Below are positions 36,237 to 44,885 of a DNA stretch of 64,000 nucleotides, one piece after another. The position numbers were made by a program, and so were the translations under genes. The notes under the pieces were generated by a model. The model was not told where the DNA came from, ran no database searches, and saw only the letters and a program-made list of their open reading frames with translations. Source of the stretch: Sphingomonadaceae bacterium (GTDB taxonomy: Bacteria; Pseudomonadota; Alphaproteobacteria; Sphingomonadales; Sphingomonadaceae); assembly GCA_025359425.1 (NCBI GenBank), contig JANYGC010000114.1, positions 38,011 through 102,010 on the forward strand, in the 5' to 3' direction. The first letter of the stretch is position 1. Each line of letters begins with the position of its first letter.

Positions 36237-37709
36237 CTACTGCTGCTTGACCAACGAGTCGTCCTTCAACTTGGCGTTGTAGCGCGCGTAAGGATCGCTG
36301 ATCAGGCTGCGCTGGGGCGGGATCCGTTCGGACTCCACCGGGACAATGGCGGCGGCAGGCGTTGCGCCCGGCGCTGTGACACGCCAGATAATTCCGCCGG
36401 TATCATCGCTGACCAGCAGCGCGCCGTCCTTGGCAAAGCCGACCCAGGTCGGCCGCCCGCGAGTCTTGCCATCGCCGGTCAGGAAACCGCCGAGCAGTGG
36501 CAGCGGCAGGCCTTGCGGGTTGCCCTTGGCATCGAACTTCACGAAAACCACGTCATACCCCGACAGCGGGGTGCGGTTCCACGAACCATGCCGCGCGATC
36601 ACCGCGCCATTGACATAATTGGGCCCGAGCACCGCCCCGCCTTGCACAAACGCCAGCCCGAGTGCGGCGACGTGCGCGCCCAGCGCGTATTCGGGCTTGC
36701 GCACGAAATCGTCCAAATATTCGGGCGGCGGCGCAGTTACGCGGTCGTCGTTGTGAGTCTTCCACCACACCCACGGCCAGCCGTAATGCGCGCCGATCGG
36801 CACGTTGGTCAGGTAATCGGGGACGAGGTCGGGGCCGAGCTGATCGCGTTCGTTGACGGTCACCCACATTTCCCCGGTCGAGGGGTTCCAGCCAAGCCCA
36901 TTGGGGTTGCGCAGCCCTTGCGCATACATCCGGGGATGGCCGGCCTTGTCGAGGGCCACTTCCCAGATCGCAGCCCGGTCTTCCTCGGCCTTCATGCCAT
37001 TTTCGCCAATGTTGCTGGATGATCCGACCGCAGCATAAAGCCGCTTGCCGTCGGGGCTAAGCAACAGGTTGCGCATCCAGTGGTTGCCGCCGCCGGGCAG
37101 GTCCATGATCTTGCTTGGCTGCCCGGCCAGTGCGGTTGCGCCGAGCTGGTAGGCGAAGGCAAAAACTGCGTTGTGGTTGGCGACATAGAGCGTGCCGTTC
37201 TGCCACGCGAGGCCCGAGGGCGAGGCGAGGCCGTTGCCCTGCCGCAGCACGAACCGCTGGTCGGCCTTGCCGTCGCCGTCGCTGTCACGCAGCAGCACCA
37301 GCGCATCGGGCGAGCCTTGGTTGGCGCCGACCCGCTTCATGATCTTCGCGGCAATCCATGCTTTCAAGCCCGAGCCCAAATTGCCCTTGGGGGCATCGGC
37401 CTCGGCCACCAGCACATCGCCGTTGGGCAGCGGGTAGATCACCCGCGGGTGGTCGAGCCCGTCGGCAAATCGCGTGACCTGCAGGCCAGGCGCGGCTGTC
37501 GGTGCTTCGTTCGCGCCCCAACCGATCGACTTGGCAATCGCCACCGACGGGATCCGCTCTTCCTTCGGCTCGGACAGCACCGGATCCTTGCCCGATAGTT
37601 GCTCCAGCGTGTACTGCGCCGGGGTGCCGCGCCAGACCCAGTAGAAGAACCCGCCGAACACGAGCACGAACACAGCCAGGGCAACGAGCAATTTGCGTTT
37701 GGTCGACAT
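36237..37709 (-). CDS. membrane-anchored PQQ-type sugar dehydrogenase (sorbosone dehydrogenase-like)
   Basis: 490 residues: N-terminal transmembrane anchor (LLVALAVFVLVFGGFFYWVW) and a six-bladed beta-propeller resembling soluble glucose/L-sorbosone dehydrogenases, with blade motifs such as VTRFADGLDHPRVIYPLPNGDVLVAEAD, GLGWNPSTGEMWVTVNERD and PTWVGFAKDGALLVSDD. The cofactor is expected to be PQQ, though PQQ-binding residues cannot be verified by eye. The periplasmic propeller is the likely active part. Divergent from the GAF-type gene. Confidence 0.86.
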   Translation of the reverse strand: MSTKRKLLVALAVFVLVFGGFFYWVWRGTPAQYTLEQLSGKDPVLSEPKEERIPSVAIAKSIGWGANEAPTAAPGLQVTRFADGLDHPRVIYPLPNGDVLVAEADAPKGNLGSGLKAWIAAKIMKRVGANQGSPDALVLLRDSDGDGKADQRFVLRQGNGLASPSGLAWQNGTLYVANHNAVFAFAYQLGATALAGQPSKIMDLPGGGNHWMRNLLLSPDGKRLYAAVGSSSNIGENGMKAEEDRAAIWEVALDKAGHPRMYAQGLRNPNGLGWNPSTGEMWVTVNERDQLGPDLVPDYLTNVPIGAHYGWPWVWWKTHNDDRVTAPPPEYLDDFVRKPEYALGAHVAALGLAFVQGGAVLGPNYVNGAVIARHGSWNRTPLSGYDVVFVKFDAKGNPQGLPLPLLGGFLTGDGKTRGRPTWVGFAKDGALLVSDDTGGIIWRVTAPGATPAAAIVPVESERIPPQRSLISDPYARYNAKLKDDSLVKQQ

Positions 37710-37770
37710 AAGCCAAGACTAGGGCGAAGGCAGCTAGGCGGCAATACCGCACTGCGCTAATGACCAAACA

Positions 37771-38253
37771 ATGTATCATTTTACCCCCGATCCGAACCAG
37801 CCCAAACCCGAACTGTACCGCGAACTTGCCGGGTCGGCCGCTGCGCTGGTCGCTGGTGAACCCGATCCGGTGGCCAACATGGCCAATTTGGCGGCCTTGA
37901 TCCGGCAATTCGTGCCGCGGTTAAACTGGGCGGGGTTTTACCGGGTGGTGCAGGACGAACTGGTGCTTGGACCGTTCCAGGGCGCAACCGCCTGCATCCG
38001 CATTCCGTTTGGCCAAGGCGTGTGCGGCACTGCGGCGGCCAGCGGCGAGACCCTGCTGGTTCCCGATGTCCACGCCTTCCCCGGGCATATCGCCTGCGAT
38101 GCGGCCAGCGCGTCCGAACTGGTCGTTCCGGTCAAGCGCGGCGGCGTGGTGATCGCGGTGATCGATCTTGACAGCCCCGATCTCGCGCGGTTCGATGCCG
38201 AAGATGCGCGCGGCATTGAGCTGCTGGCTGCAGCGATTTCCTCCGCCATCTAG
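37771..38253 (+). CDS. msrC: free methionine-(R)-sulfoxide reductase (GAF domain)
   Basis: 160-residue stand-alone GAF protein. The family reduces free Met-R-sulfoxide using three cysteines; here Cys75 (TACIRIPF), Cys85 (GVCGTAA) and Cys109 (HIACDAAS) are in the positions expected from E. coli MsrC (YebR). The GAF core LNWAGFYRVV...LVLGPFQG and the end VIDLDSPDLARFDAEDARGI match the family. Function therefore: oxidative damage repair in the cytoplasm. Confidence 0.92.
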   Translation: MYHFTPDPNQPKPELYRELAGSAAALVAGEPDPVANMANLAALIRQFVPRLNWAGFYRVVQDELVLGPFQGATACIRIPFGQGVCGTAAASGETLLVPDVHAFPGHIACDAASASELVVPVKRGGVVIAVIDLDSPDLARFDAEDARGIELLAAAISSAI

Positions 38254-38401
38254 CTCCGGCGCGGATTAAGCGGCGCGGGCCCCTCTGCACCGAAACGGGA
38301 CAGCGACAACACAGTCGCGCGTGCGGCTTGGAGTTCTGCGCCGCGCGATGCTAAATTCCGTCTTAATGCCGGACACGCCCGGCCCAGTTCAGGGGATTGC
38401 C

Positions 38402-39157
38402 ATGAAGAGTCGCTCACTCCGACGCGCGTTGCTAACCGCGCTGGCGTTCGGCCTCGCCACGCCGGCCTTGGCCCAGCCCGGTCCGCCGCCCCCGCCACCG
38501 GGCATGCCGCCGCTCAGTGCGGTCGATGCCGATGGCCATCACTATGGCGATGCCCGGCCCGATGTGATGCCCGATCCGCGCCCCGAATGGCGCGGTGATC
38601 ATCCGGGCATGCCTGGGCAGCCAATGCGCGGCGGCTATGACGAAGTCGGCTATCAGCAGGCCCGGGGCGACTGGCTTGCCGAATGCCGCCGCAACCACGG
38701 CAATGGCAACATGGTCGGCGGGGCAATAGTCGGCGGGGTGATCGGCGGGGTGATCGGCAACCGCATCGCCGGGCGCGACAACCGGGTCATCGGAACCGTC
38801 GCTGGTGCCGCAGTCGGTTCCATCGCTGGCGGAGCGATTGGCAATGCTGCCGACCGCCGCAGCGCGCGCGATTATTGTGAGAGCTACCTCGAACGTTACA
38901 CCACCTGGCAGGGCGGCGGTCCCGGCTATGGCCAGGGCGGTTACAGCTACGGCTACGCGCCGATGACCGTGATGGTCCCCGTGATGATCGTCCAGGCCGA
39001 CGGCCAGCGCGAGTGCACCACCACCGTGGTGACCGAGGAGTACGTCACCGAACCGCCGCGTGCGCCGGCTCGCGTCAAGGCGCGGCGGATGATCCGGCCG
39101 CGCATGCCGATCTATGCGCCGCCGCCGGCGCCGGACAAGCGCGTCCGCACCAACTGA
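38402..39157 (+). CDS. secreted glycine-zipper (2TM-like) protein
   Basis: 251 residues. Signal peptide to about residue 25 (ATPALAQ). A proline-rich region (PPPPPGMPP) follows, then a glycine-zipper segment GGAIVGGVIGGVIGNRIAG and SIAGGAIGNAAD (about 95-155), a pattern that inserts into or spans membranes. A Tyr/Gly-rich C-terminal part contains ECTTTVVTEEYV and a basic tail. ATG 38402 is favoured by AGGGG 8 bases upstream and places the signal peptide at the N-terminus. Role unknown. Confidence 0.83.
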   Translation: MKSRSLRRALLTALAFGLATPALAQPGPPPPPPGMPPLSAVDADGHHYGDARPDVMPDPRPEWRGDHPGMPGQPMRGGYDEVGYQQARGDWLAECRRNHGNGNMVGGAIVGGVIGGVIGNRIAGRDNRVIGTVAGAAVGSIAGGAIGNAADRRSARDYCESYLERYTTWQGGGPGYGQGGYSYGYAPMTVMVPVMIVQADGQRECTTTVVTEEYVTEPPRAPARVKARRMIRPRMPIYAPPPAPDKRVRTN

Positions 39158-39215
39158 ATTGGGGCACGCATGAGACGGCGATAAGGGGGTCTTAGCGCCC
39201 CCCTATTGCCCGCCG

Positions 39216-40370
39216 CTACAGCTTGCGCCCGATCAGTTCCTTCATGATCTCGTTGGTCCCGCCGAAAATCCGCGTGACCCGCGCGCTGCGCCAGGCCCGG
39301 GCAATCGGGTACTCGTTCATGTAGCCCGCGCCGCCGTGGAGCTGGAGGCACTTGTCCATCACTTCCCACTGCAAGTCGGTATGCCACAGCTTGGCCGCCG
39401 CACCTTCTTCAGGCGTCAGTTCGCGCCGCAGATGCCGCGCCAGCGCCCAGTCGAGGTGGGCCCAGCCGACCTGGAGCTTCGCCTTGAGATCGGCGAGGAC
39501 GAAGCGGGTGTTCTGGAAATCGAGGATCGGCTTGCCGAAGGCCTTGCGGTCGCGGGTGAATTCCACCGTATCGTCAAACGCGCGCTGCGAACTGGCCTGC
39601 GCAGAGACCGCGATCGACAGCCGCTCCTGCGGCAATTCGCTCATCAGATAGATGAAGCCTTTGCCCTCTTCGCCAAGGCAATTGGTGATCGGCACGCGCA
39701 CGTCTTCGAAGAACAGCTCAGAGGTATCGGCCTCGTCCTGCCCGATTTTGTCGAGGTTGCGTCCGCGCTTAAAACCATCGCGGTCCCCCTCGACCAGCAC
39801 GATCGAGACGCCCTTCCACGCCGGCTGCACCTCGGTGTCGGTTTTGACGCAGACCAGGATCAGGTCGGCATTCTGGCCATTGGTGATGTAGGTCTTCGAC
39901 CCGTTGATCACATAATGGTTGCCGTCCTTCTTGGCGGTGGTGCGCATCCCCTGGAGGTCGCTGCCGGTGCCCGGTTCGGTCATGGCGATCGCGGTGATGA
40001 CTTCACCCGCGACCATCTTGGGCAGCCACTTGGCCTTCTGTTCGTCCGAGCCATATTTGACGATGTAATTGCAGACGATGTCCGACTGGAGCGAGAACCC
40101 GGTGGTGACGCGGCCGTAGTAGGCGCTCTCCTCATCGACAATCGCGTTGTAGCCAAAGTCGAGACCGAGCCCGCCAAATTCCTCAGGCACAGTCGGGCAC
40201 AGCATGCCAAGCTCACCGGCCTTGGGCCACAGCGCTTTGGGGACGATCCCGTTGTCGGCCCATTCGGATTGGTGCGGCGCGACTTCGGCTTCGAGGAATT
40301 TGCGGACGGTCTGGCGGAATGCCTCGTGATCTTCGTTGTAAGCAGTGCGCGCCAGCAAATCGAGCGACAT
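39216..40370 (-). CDS. acyl-CoA dehydrogenase
   Basis: 384 residues, standard three-domain acyl-CoA dehydrogenase: FRQTVRKFLEAEVAPH, ITAIAMTEPGTGSDLQGMRT (FAD/substrate block), GPxxQxxQ-like FDDTVEFTRDRKAFGKPI, catalytic-glutamate region QLHGGAGYMNEYPIARAWRS and the end IFGGTNEIMKELIGRKL. Similar to long-chain class members acting in beta-oxidation. Independent of the longer enzyme at 33649. Confidence 0.94.
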   Translation of the reverse strand: MSLDLLARTAYNEDHEAFRQTVRKFLEAEVAPHQSEWADNGIVPKALWPKAGELGMLCPTVPEEFGGLGLDFGYNAIVDEESAYYGRVTTGFSLQSDIVCNYIVKYGSDEQKAKWLPKMVAGEVITAIAMTEPGTGSDLQGMRTTAKKDGNHYVINGSKTYITNGQNADLILVCVKTDTEVQPAWKGVSIVLVEGDRDGFKRGRNLDKIGQDEADTSELFFEDVRVPITNCLGEEGKGFIYLMSELPQERLSIAVSAQASSQRAFDDTVEFTRDRKAFGKPILDFQNTRFVLADLKAKLQVGWAHLDWALARHLRRELTPEEGAAAKLWHTDLQWEVMDKCLQLHGGAGYMNEYPIARAWRSARVTRIFGGTNEIMKELIGRKL

Positions 40371-40463
40371 GGCAAAATCCTCTCCAGCAAGTTGCTGAGC
40401 GGCCTAATGCGCTGCAGGGTTCCTGGTCAACCGCTATTTAATCGAGCGGTTAAGACAGCGCTC

Positions 40464-43151
40464 TTACGACGACTGCGAGAGCTGCGGTGGCGGTGGCCTG
40501 CGCTGGAGCCTGATCCGCCCGAGCCGCTGCGAGGCATGGTCCGCATCGATCCGCAGTGCTTGCCCTGAATCGACCACCACACCCAGCGCGGCCGCGCTCG
40601 CCGCGCCGATGCGCAGCCGATAATCGCCGTAAGGCACGCTGTCGAACAGCACATAGCCATCGAAGTCGCTCGCAGTCTGGTACAGCACGTGGCCCGCCGG
40701 GTCGGTCAGTTCGATCGTCACCCCGCCTTGCGGTTCGCCTTCGGGCCCGAGCAGCACCGCCTCGATCTCGCCCGTCGGGGCGAGTGGGAGCAGGACTTTG
40801 GCGGCGATCCCGGGACGCGGGATGACCACCATTCCCTGGCCTTTGGGCCGCAGCAGCGGGTCGGGCAAACTGCCGCTGTCGACCGAGACCAGCACCGGCA
40901 CATAAGGCAGCAGCCCGTCGATCACCGCGCGCCCGGCTTTGTTGGTCGGCTGCCCTGAATGGCGGAAACCGGCCTCGATCGCCACGCCTTCGATGGCCGG
41001 CTCGCCAACCTGTTTCAGCCCGTCACCATTGTCATCGCGGAACACCTCGACGCTGACCTGGCCTTGCTGGGCGAGCCGATCGCGCGAGACGCGCCAGCCG
41101 CTGCCAGCCGGATCGGGGCCCAGACTGAGAGCAAGGGTCAGGCCAAACCCGACGTTCCCATGATTATCCAGCGTACCCTCGCCGCGCAACGCAAAGCGCG
41201 GAAATTGCCGGACAAATCCGATCGACGCAGTTCGCCGATCACTCGGCGCGTCAATATCGTAAGTGGCGCGCGCGGTCATGTCGCGGCCCAGCGGCGCTTC
41301 GACCACCAGCTGCGCCTGTTGGAACCCGGGCTGGTTGCCGTCGAGCCCGAACCGAGCCTGCCCGCGCAAGCGAACCCGGCCGAACCCGGTGTTGCCGAGC
41401 AGCGCAACCGCATTGCCCTGCGCTTCGCTGGCGATGAGCGCGGGGTTGCCGGTCGCGGTGCGGTGGAGCAATTCGACGGTCAGCGTCGCACGGCTCACCC
41501 GCAGCGAGCCGTGCGTTAACAATTCGGTAATCTTTACCCCCTCGCGTGAGCGGGTCTGGCGGGCTCCCGCTTCGACCGGCAGGCTCCACCCACCCAATTT
41601 GACGTGCCCGCTCAGCCTTAGCTCGGCCTCGCTGCGCTGGCGCGCGCCGACCTGCTCGCTGTCGAACTCGCCATCGACCCACAGCACGTGCGCCGAGAAG
41701 CGCAAACCGCCCACTTTGCCGAGCGCTTCGCCGCGCCAGGCCCGGCCCGCGCCGAATTGCTGCGCGCCGGACAATTCGACCAGCATCGGCCCGACCGAAC
41801 GCCGCACCGTGCCCTCGACATAATGCCGGCGGCGCCCGAGCAGCACCGATGAGTTGTACGAAACGCCCACAGTCGTCCGCCGGTCGATGCCGTGTTCGAC
41901 CCCCACGCCCCACCGCCAGCCGGTCAGCGGATCGAGCGGGCCGCGCGCCATGCCGACCAGATCGCGGCCCTGGTCGACGACGCCGCCCCAGTACCAGGTC
42001 TTGCCCGCAGGCAGGCTGTCGATCCCGACCGGGATGGTCGAGGGCTCGTGCCGGACCTGCCCTTGCGGGCCATAGAGCACCACGTCGAAGTCGTTTTCGC
42101 CGAACACCAGCTCGATATCGGCAAATTCATAGCGGCCATCGCCGCGATCCGCCTGATAGGCGCGCAATTCGCCGTTGCGATAGAGTTCGGCGTCCCATCC
42201 GGCGGGCAAGGTGCCGCGCAAGGTGGTCATCCCGAAGCGCGAAGGCAGGTTAAGCGGGCGATTGCTGACGAAGGCGCCGCGCCCGTAAGCGCTTTGCGCC
42301 GACAAGGCGGTCGGCTGGGTATCGACATCGCCGATCGCGAAACGCGTCGCCTTGAGCGGACCAAGCAGCCCGCCGGCAGGATCGTTGCGATAGAGCTTCA
42401 CCCGCAGCGAATCCGGGGCCAGCCCATTGCTGCCCGCGACCCGCGCAGTATAGCTCAGCCCGACCAGTTCGCCGCTGGCCAGCGCTTCGTACTGCACCTG
42501 GGTGCCGCTGCGCTGAGTCCACTGCGCCTGAACCTGGATATCCACCGACGGCGTTCGCCACGCGCGATAGGGTGCTTCGGCCTGGGGCAGGCTGGCCAGA
42601 TCAAACTGCTTGTAACGCGGAGCATGAAGTCGCGCGGCGCGACTTTTGCGTTCGATTGCCTCGAGAAACGGCAGTTTCCGGTCTGATTCAAGCCGGATCG
42701 ACATCGACGAGAGCTCGGGCTTGAGCCGTACCCCCATCCAGCCCGACAGGCTCTTGAGGTCCAGACACCAGCCTTCGGGAGTATCCTGGATCGCCCCGGA
42801 CGCGATAGTCTGGCTTCCGTTCACGTTTTGTACTGTACCGGAGTCGCGGTCGATGGTCAGGCGTTGGTCTTCGGCGAACAACCAGCCAGTTGCGCGGCGC
42901 GACTTCTTGTCGACCCGCATCGGCAAATCGAGCGCCTGGACCAGATCGGTGAAATCGACGCAGACCCCCTCGGGCGTCTGATAGCCGCGCAGCGCATCAC
43001 CGATCTTGTACTGGCCGGAATGCAATTCGAGCAGAAGCGCGTCGTCTTCGTTGGCGCGCCAGGTGTCGGCGCGCGCCGGGGCTGCCCAGATAGCCAAAGC
43101 CGCCGCACCCAGTGCAGCGGCCTGTCCGATCCGGAAGGTCCAGCCCGTCAT
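40464..43151 (-). CDS. outer-membrane usher-like protein with C-terminal carboxypeptidase-regulatory domains
   Basis: 895 residues with signal peptide (to residue about 28, PARA-D). The middle is a long beta-barrel-like region with FimD/PapC character: RPLNLPSRFGMTTLRGTLPAGWDAELYRNG, YEFADIELVFGENDFDVVLYGPQG and TWYWGGVVDQGRD. The last 200 residues have a calcium-binding-like DDNGDGLKQVGE block and SdrD/CarboxypepD-reg-like beta sandwiches (ITGVTIELTDPAGHVLYQTASDFDGYVLF, part). Ushers export and assemble pilins across the outer membrane. It is the third gene of the pilus-like locus after a broken chaperone. Amino-acid content and order match Alphaproteobacterial usher-like proteins. Confidence 0.82.
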   Translation of the reverse strand: MTGWTFRIGQAAALGAAALAIWAAPARADTWRANEDDALLLELHSGQYKIGDALRGYQTPEGVCVDFTDLVQALDLPMRVDKKSRRATGWLFAEDQRLTIDRDSGTVQNVNGSQTIASGAIQDTPEGWCLDLKSLSGWMGVRLKPELSSMSIRLESDRKLPFLEAIERKSRAARLHAPRYKQFDLASLPQAEAPYRAWRTPSVDIQVQAQWTQRSGTQVQYEALASGELVGLSYTARVAGSNGLAPDSLRVKLYRNDPAGGLLGPLKATRFAIGDVDTQPTALSAQSAYGRGAFVSNRPLNLPSRFGMTTLRGTLPAGWDAELYRNGELRAYQADRGDGRYEFADIELVFGENDFDVVLYGPQGQVRHEPSTIPVGIDSLPAGKTWYWGGVVDQGRDLVGMARGPLDPLTGWRWGVGVEHGIDRRTTVGVSYNSSVLLGRRRHYVEGTVRRSVGPMLVELSGAQQFGAGRAWRGEALGKVGGLRFSAHVLWVDGEFDSEQVGARQRSEAELRLSGHVKLGGWSLPVEAGARQTRSREGVKITELLTHGSLRVSRATLTVELLHRTATGNPALIASEAQGNAVALLGNTGFGRVRLRGQARFGLDGNQPGFQQAQLVVEAPLGRDMTARATYDIDAPSDRRTASIGFVRQFPRFALRGEGTLDNHGNVGFGLTLALSLGPDPAGSGWRVSRDRLAQQGQVSVEVFRDDNGDGLKQVGEPAIEGVAIEAGFRHSGQPTNKAGRAVIDGLLPYVPVLVSVDSGSLPDPLLRPKGQGMVVIPRPGIAAKVLLPLAPTGEIEAVLLGPEGEPQGGVTIELTDPAGHVLYQTASDFDGYVLFDSVPYGDYRLRIGAASAAALGVVVDSGQALRIDADHASQRLGRIRLQRRPPPPQLSQSS

Positions 43152-43190
43152 GACGTCAAATTTTGCCTAAGATCCTGATTAATCTATCGA

Positions 43191-44015
43191 TCAGGGGAAG
43201 ATCGCGGCGGTTTCGGCGATCAGCGCGCCGCCGTTTTCAGCCAGTTCGCGGTATTCGATGCGGACCGGGCCGCGCAACTTGGCAAGCGCTTCGGGGCTGA
43301 GCGGGATCTGCACCTTACGGTGGGTGATCTCGGGATAAGCGGCAATCCCGCGCAGATCGAACAGCACTTCGCCGCGCGCCGACTTGCCGATAAATTCGCC
43401 GTAGACCGAACGCTGCCCGGCGCGGGCCAGATCGAGTTCGACGAAGCTGCCGCCCGGTTCCTTGACCAGGCGCGCACCCGAGAGCGTGGCACTGGCATCG
43501 AGCCGCCCGCGCCGCACGAACACGGGAATCGTGATGCCGTAAACCGGCGTCAGCTTGATCGACACGCCCGCAGCCGGGGCTGCGCCTTCTTCGGGCTTGA
43601 GCGCCGGCGGCACCGCACGAAAATTGAGGTGCATCCGGTATTCGCCATCGGGCAGGCCTGCGGGCGGGCGAATCGAGATCCGCACCGATTGCGGCTAACC
43701 GGGCAGCAAGGTAATGCGCCGCGGGGCATAGGTGATCATCTTGAGCGCGGCGAGCTCGGCGGGAGTCGCGTCGGCTTCGGTCACTTCATGAAAATCGCCA
43801 TCCTCGGTCATCCGGCGCAGCTCGGCCGAAATGCGGTAAGTTGCGGGCTCTGCGCCGATGTTGCTTAGAATCACTTCCGAGCTGCCGCCCTGGCTGATGA
43901 TCACCCGGGTCGGCGCGATCAGCAAGTCACCCTGCGCCGCCGCCGGAACGCTCGAAAGCGCGCCGAGCAATGCGGCACCGGCCATGGCAATGTGGCGAAT
44001 GCGTGAAGCGGTCAT
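43191..44015 (-). pseudogene. pilus chaperone gene interrupted by an in-frame amber stop (TAG at 43695-43697)
   Basis: One continuous frame of 275 codons is broken only by TAG at codon 107. The first part (43695-44015) has a signal peptide (GALSSVPAAAQ) and the first Ig-like chaperone domain (LLIAPTRVIISQGGSSEVILSNI ... ITYAPRRITLLPG). The second part (43191-43694) continues PQSVRISIRPPAGLPDGEYRM, a usual usher-chaperone link (LLPGxxQxVRI), and ends with the second domain. CAG to TAG would explain it. As it stands two truncated products result; the lower part alone could start at GTG 43685. Readthrough or a sequencing error cannot be excluded. Confidence 0.85.
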
Positions 44016-44134
44016 CGTGGCAAATCCCCTAGGTCCTGCTCCCGGGCGTCACGCGCCTACGGGAATTACCCTAAGGGCTTAGGCAAAGAGGGTTAATTTC
44101 CGGCTAACCACGCAGGTTTGCCCGGCGCGCGAAA

Positions 44135-44171
44135 AGGGCCGCACCCGCGCGAAGCGGATGCGGCCCTGATT
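44135..44171 (-). terminator. strong hairpin between pilin gene and chaperone gene
   Basis: AGGGCCGCACCCGC (44135-44148) / GCGGATGCGGCCCT (44154-44167) form a 14-base stem with one mismatch and one G-T wobble and a GCGAA loop. On the minus strand the stem is followed by CTTTTC, on the plus strand by GATTTTT, so it may terminate in both directions. On the minus strand it lies about 30 bases after the pilin stop and would partly attenuate the chaperone/usher genes behind it. Confidence 0.75.
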
Positions 44172-44200
44172 TTTCTCGCCCGGGTCGGGGCGCGAAACTC

Positions 44201-44719
44201 TTACTGGTATTCGACCGAGACGGCGAAGGTGCCCGAATAGAGCCCGGCGGTCTGCGCCGCACCAACCGTCAGACGGCCGCCGACGTTGAAATTGGCCTTG
44301 CCGGTGGTGACATCAAGCTGGAAACCACCGACCGGATCGACGTTGAACTGATCGAGCGTCATCTTGTCGGGCGAAGTGGTGACACCGCCCAGATACAGCG
44401 TCGAGGTAACGGTCGGAAGTGTCACGACCACCGCTGCACCCTTGGTGCCGGTGACAGTGAAGCCAGCCGGAGCGCGGGTGCCGGTCCACACGACCGAGCC
44501 GGTCTGCACAACGGTGCTGTCGCCATTGACCTTGACGGTGCCGCCGGTGTTGGCCGCGATCTGACCGAAGTTGAGCGCGCTATCGGCGGTCAGAGTAAGC
44601 GATTGCAGGATTTCTGCGGTGGCGGTGGCGGTAGCCGAAGCGGCGGCCGAAGCCGAAGTGGCGAACGAAGCGGCAGCGAGCGCGGCGCCGACAGCTACAA
44701 AACGGAGCGAATTACGCAT
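44201..44719 (-). CDS. DUF4402/spore coat U-like pilin-type protein
   Basis: 172 residues with signal peptide (AASFATSASA) then a DUF4402 domain of Ala/Thr/Ser/Val/Gly-rich beta strands: ATAEILQSLTLTADSALNFGQI, FTVTGTKGAAVVVTLP, and the end GLYSGTFAVSVEYQ. Such proteins form the repeating subunit of chaperone-usher-like surface fibres in sphingomonads, taken up by donor-strand exchange. ATG 44719 is used; a TTG two codons upstream has slightly better spacing to AAGGGA. It is the first gene of the locus and followed by the hairpin. Confidence 0.86.
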   Translation of the reverse strand: MRNSLRFVAVGAALAAASFATSASAAASATATATAEILQSLTLTADSALNFGQIAANTGGTVKVNGDSTVVQTGSVVWTGTRAPAGFTVTGTKGAAVVVTLPTVTSTLYLGGVTTSPDKMTLDQFNVDPVGGFQLDVTTGKANFNVGGRLTVGAAQTAGLYSGTFAVSVEYQ

Positions 44720-44740
44720 GATCAATTTGGTCCCTTCACA

Positions 44741-44786
44741 ATTGCCAGACAGCTCCTAGCGGCGCTGTCACCGAATGGCTGGCAAT
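44741..44786 (-). promoter_or_regulatory. stem-loop in the 5' leader of the pilin gene
   Basis: ATTGCCAG (44741-44748) pairs with CTGGCAAT (44779-44786), with an inner ACAGC/GCTGT stem. On the minus strand it sits just before the ribosome site of the DUF4402 gene. It could stabilise the mRNA or regulate translation of this probably abundant product. Confidence 0.5.
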
Positions 44787-44812
44787 CCCCCCATCCGCTG
44801 CGGTCTATGTAG

Positions 44813-44825
44813 GAACACTGTGTTC
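44813..44825. promoter_or_regulatory. palindrome GAACACTGTGTTC upstream of the pilin gene
   Basis: Perfect 6-base arms around one base, 94 bases before the pilin start and in the AT-richer gap shared with parB. Possible operator; no regulator gene is next to it. Confidence 0.35.
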
Positions 44826-44885
44826 AGCGTTTACTTGGAAGTTTGGTTAACGTCTGGCCGCAAAACTTAACCTTTGGCCTAAACC

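Noticed and set aside
43695..43697. TAG as a pyrrolysine or other recoded codon.
   Set aside because: No pyrrolysine genes or insertion signals are seen, and family alignment suggests an ordinary Gln/Glu in this linker; a point change or error is simpler.
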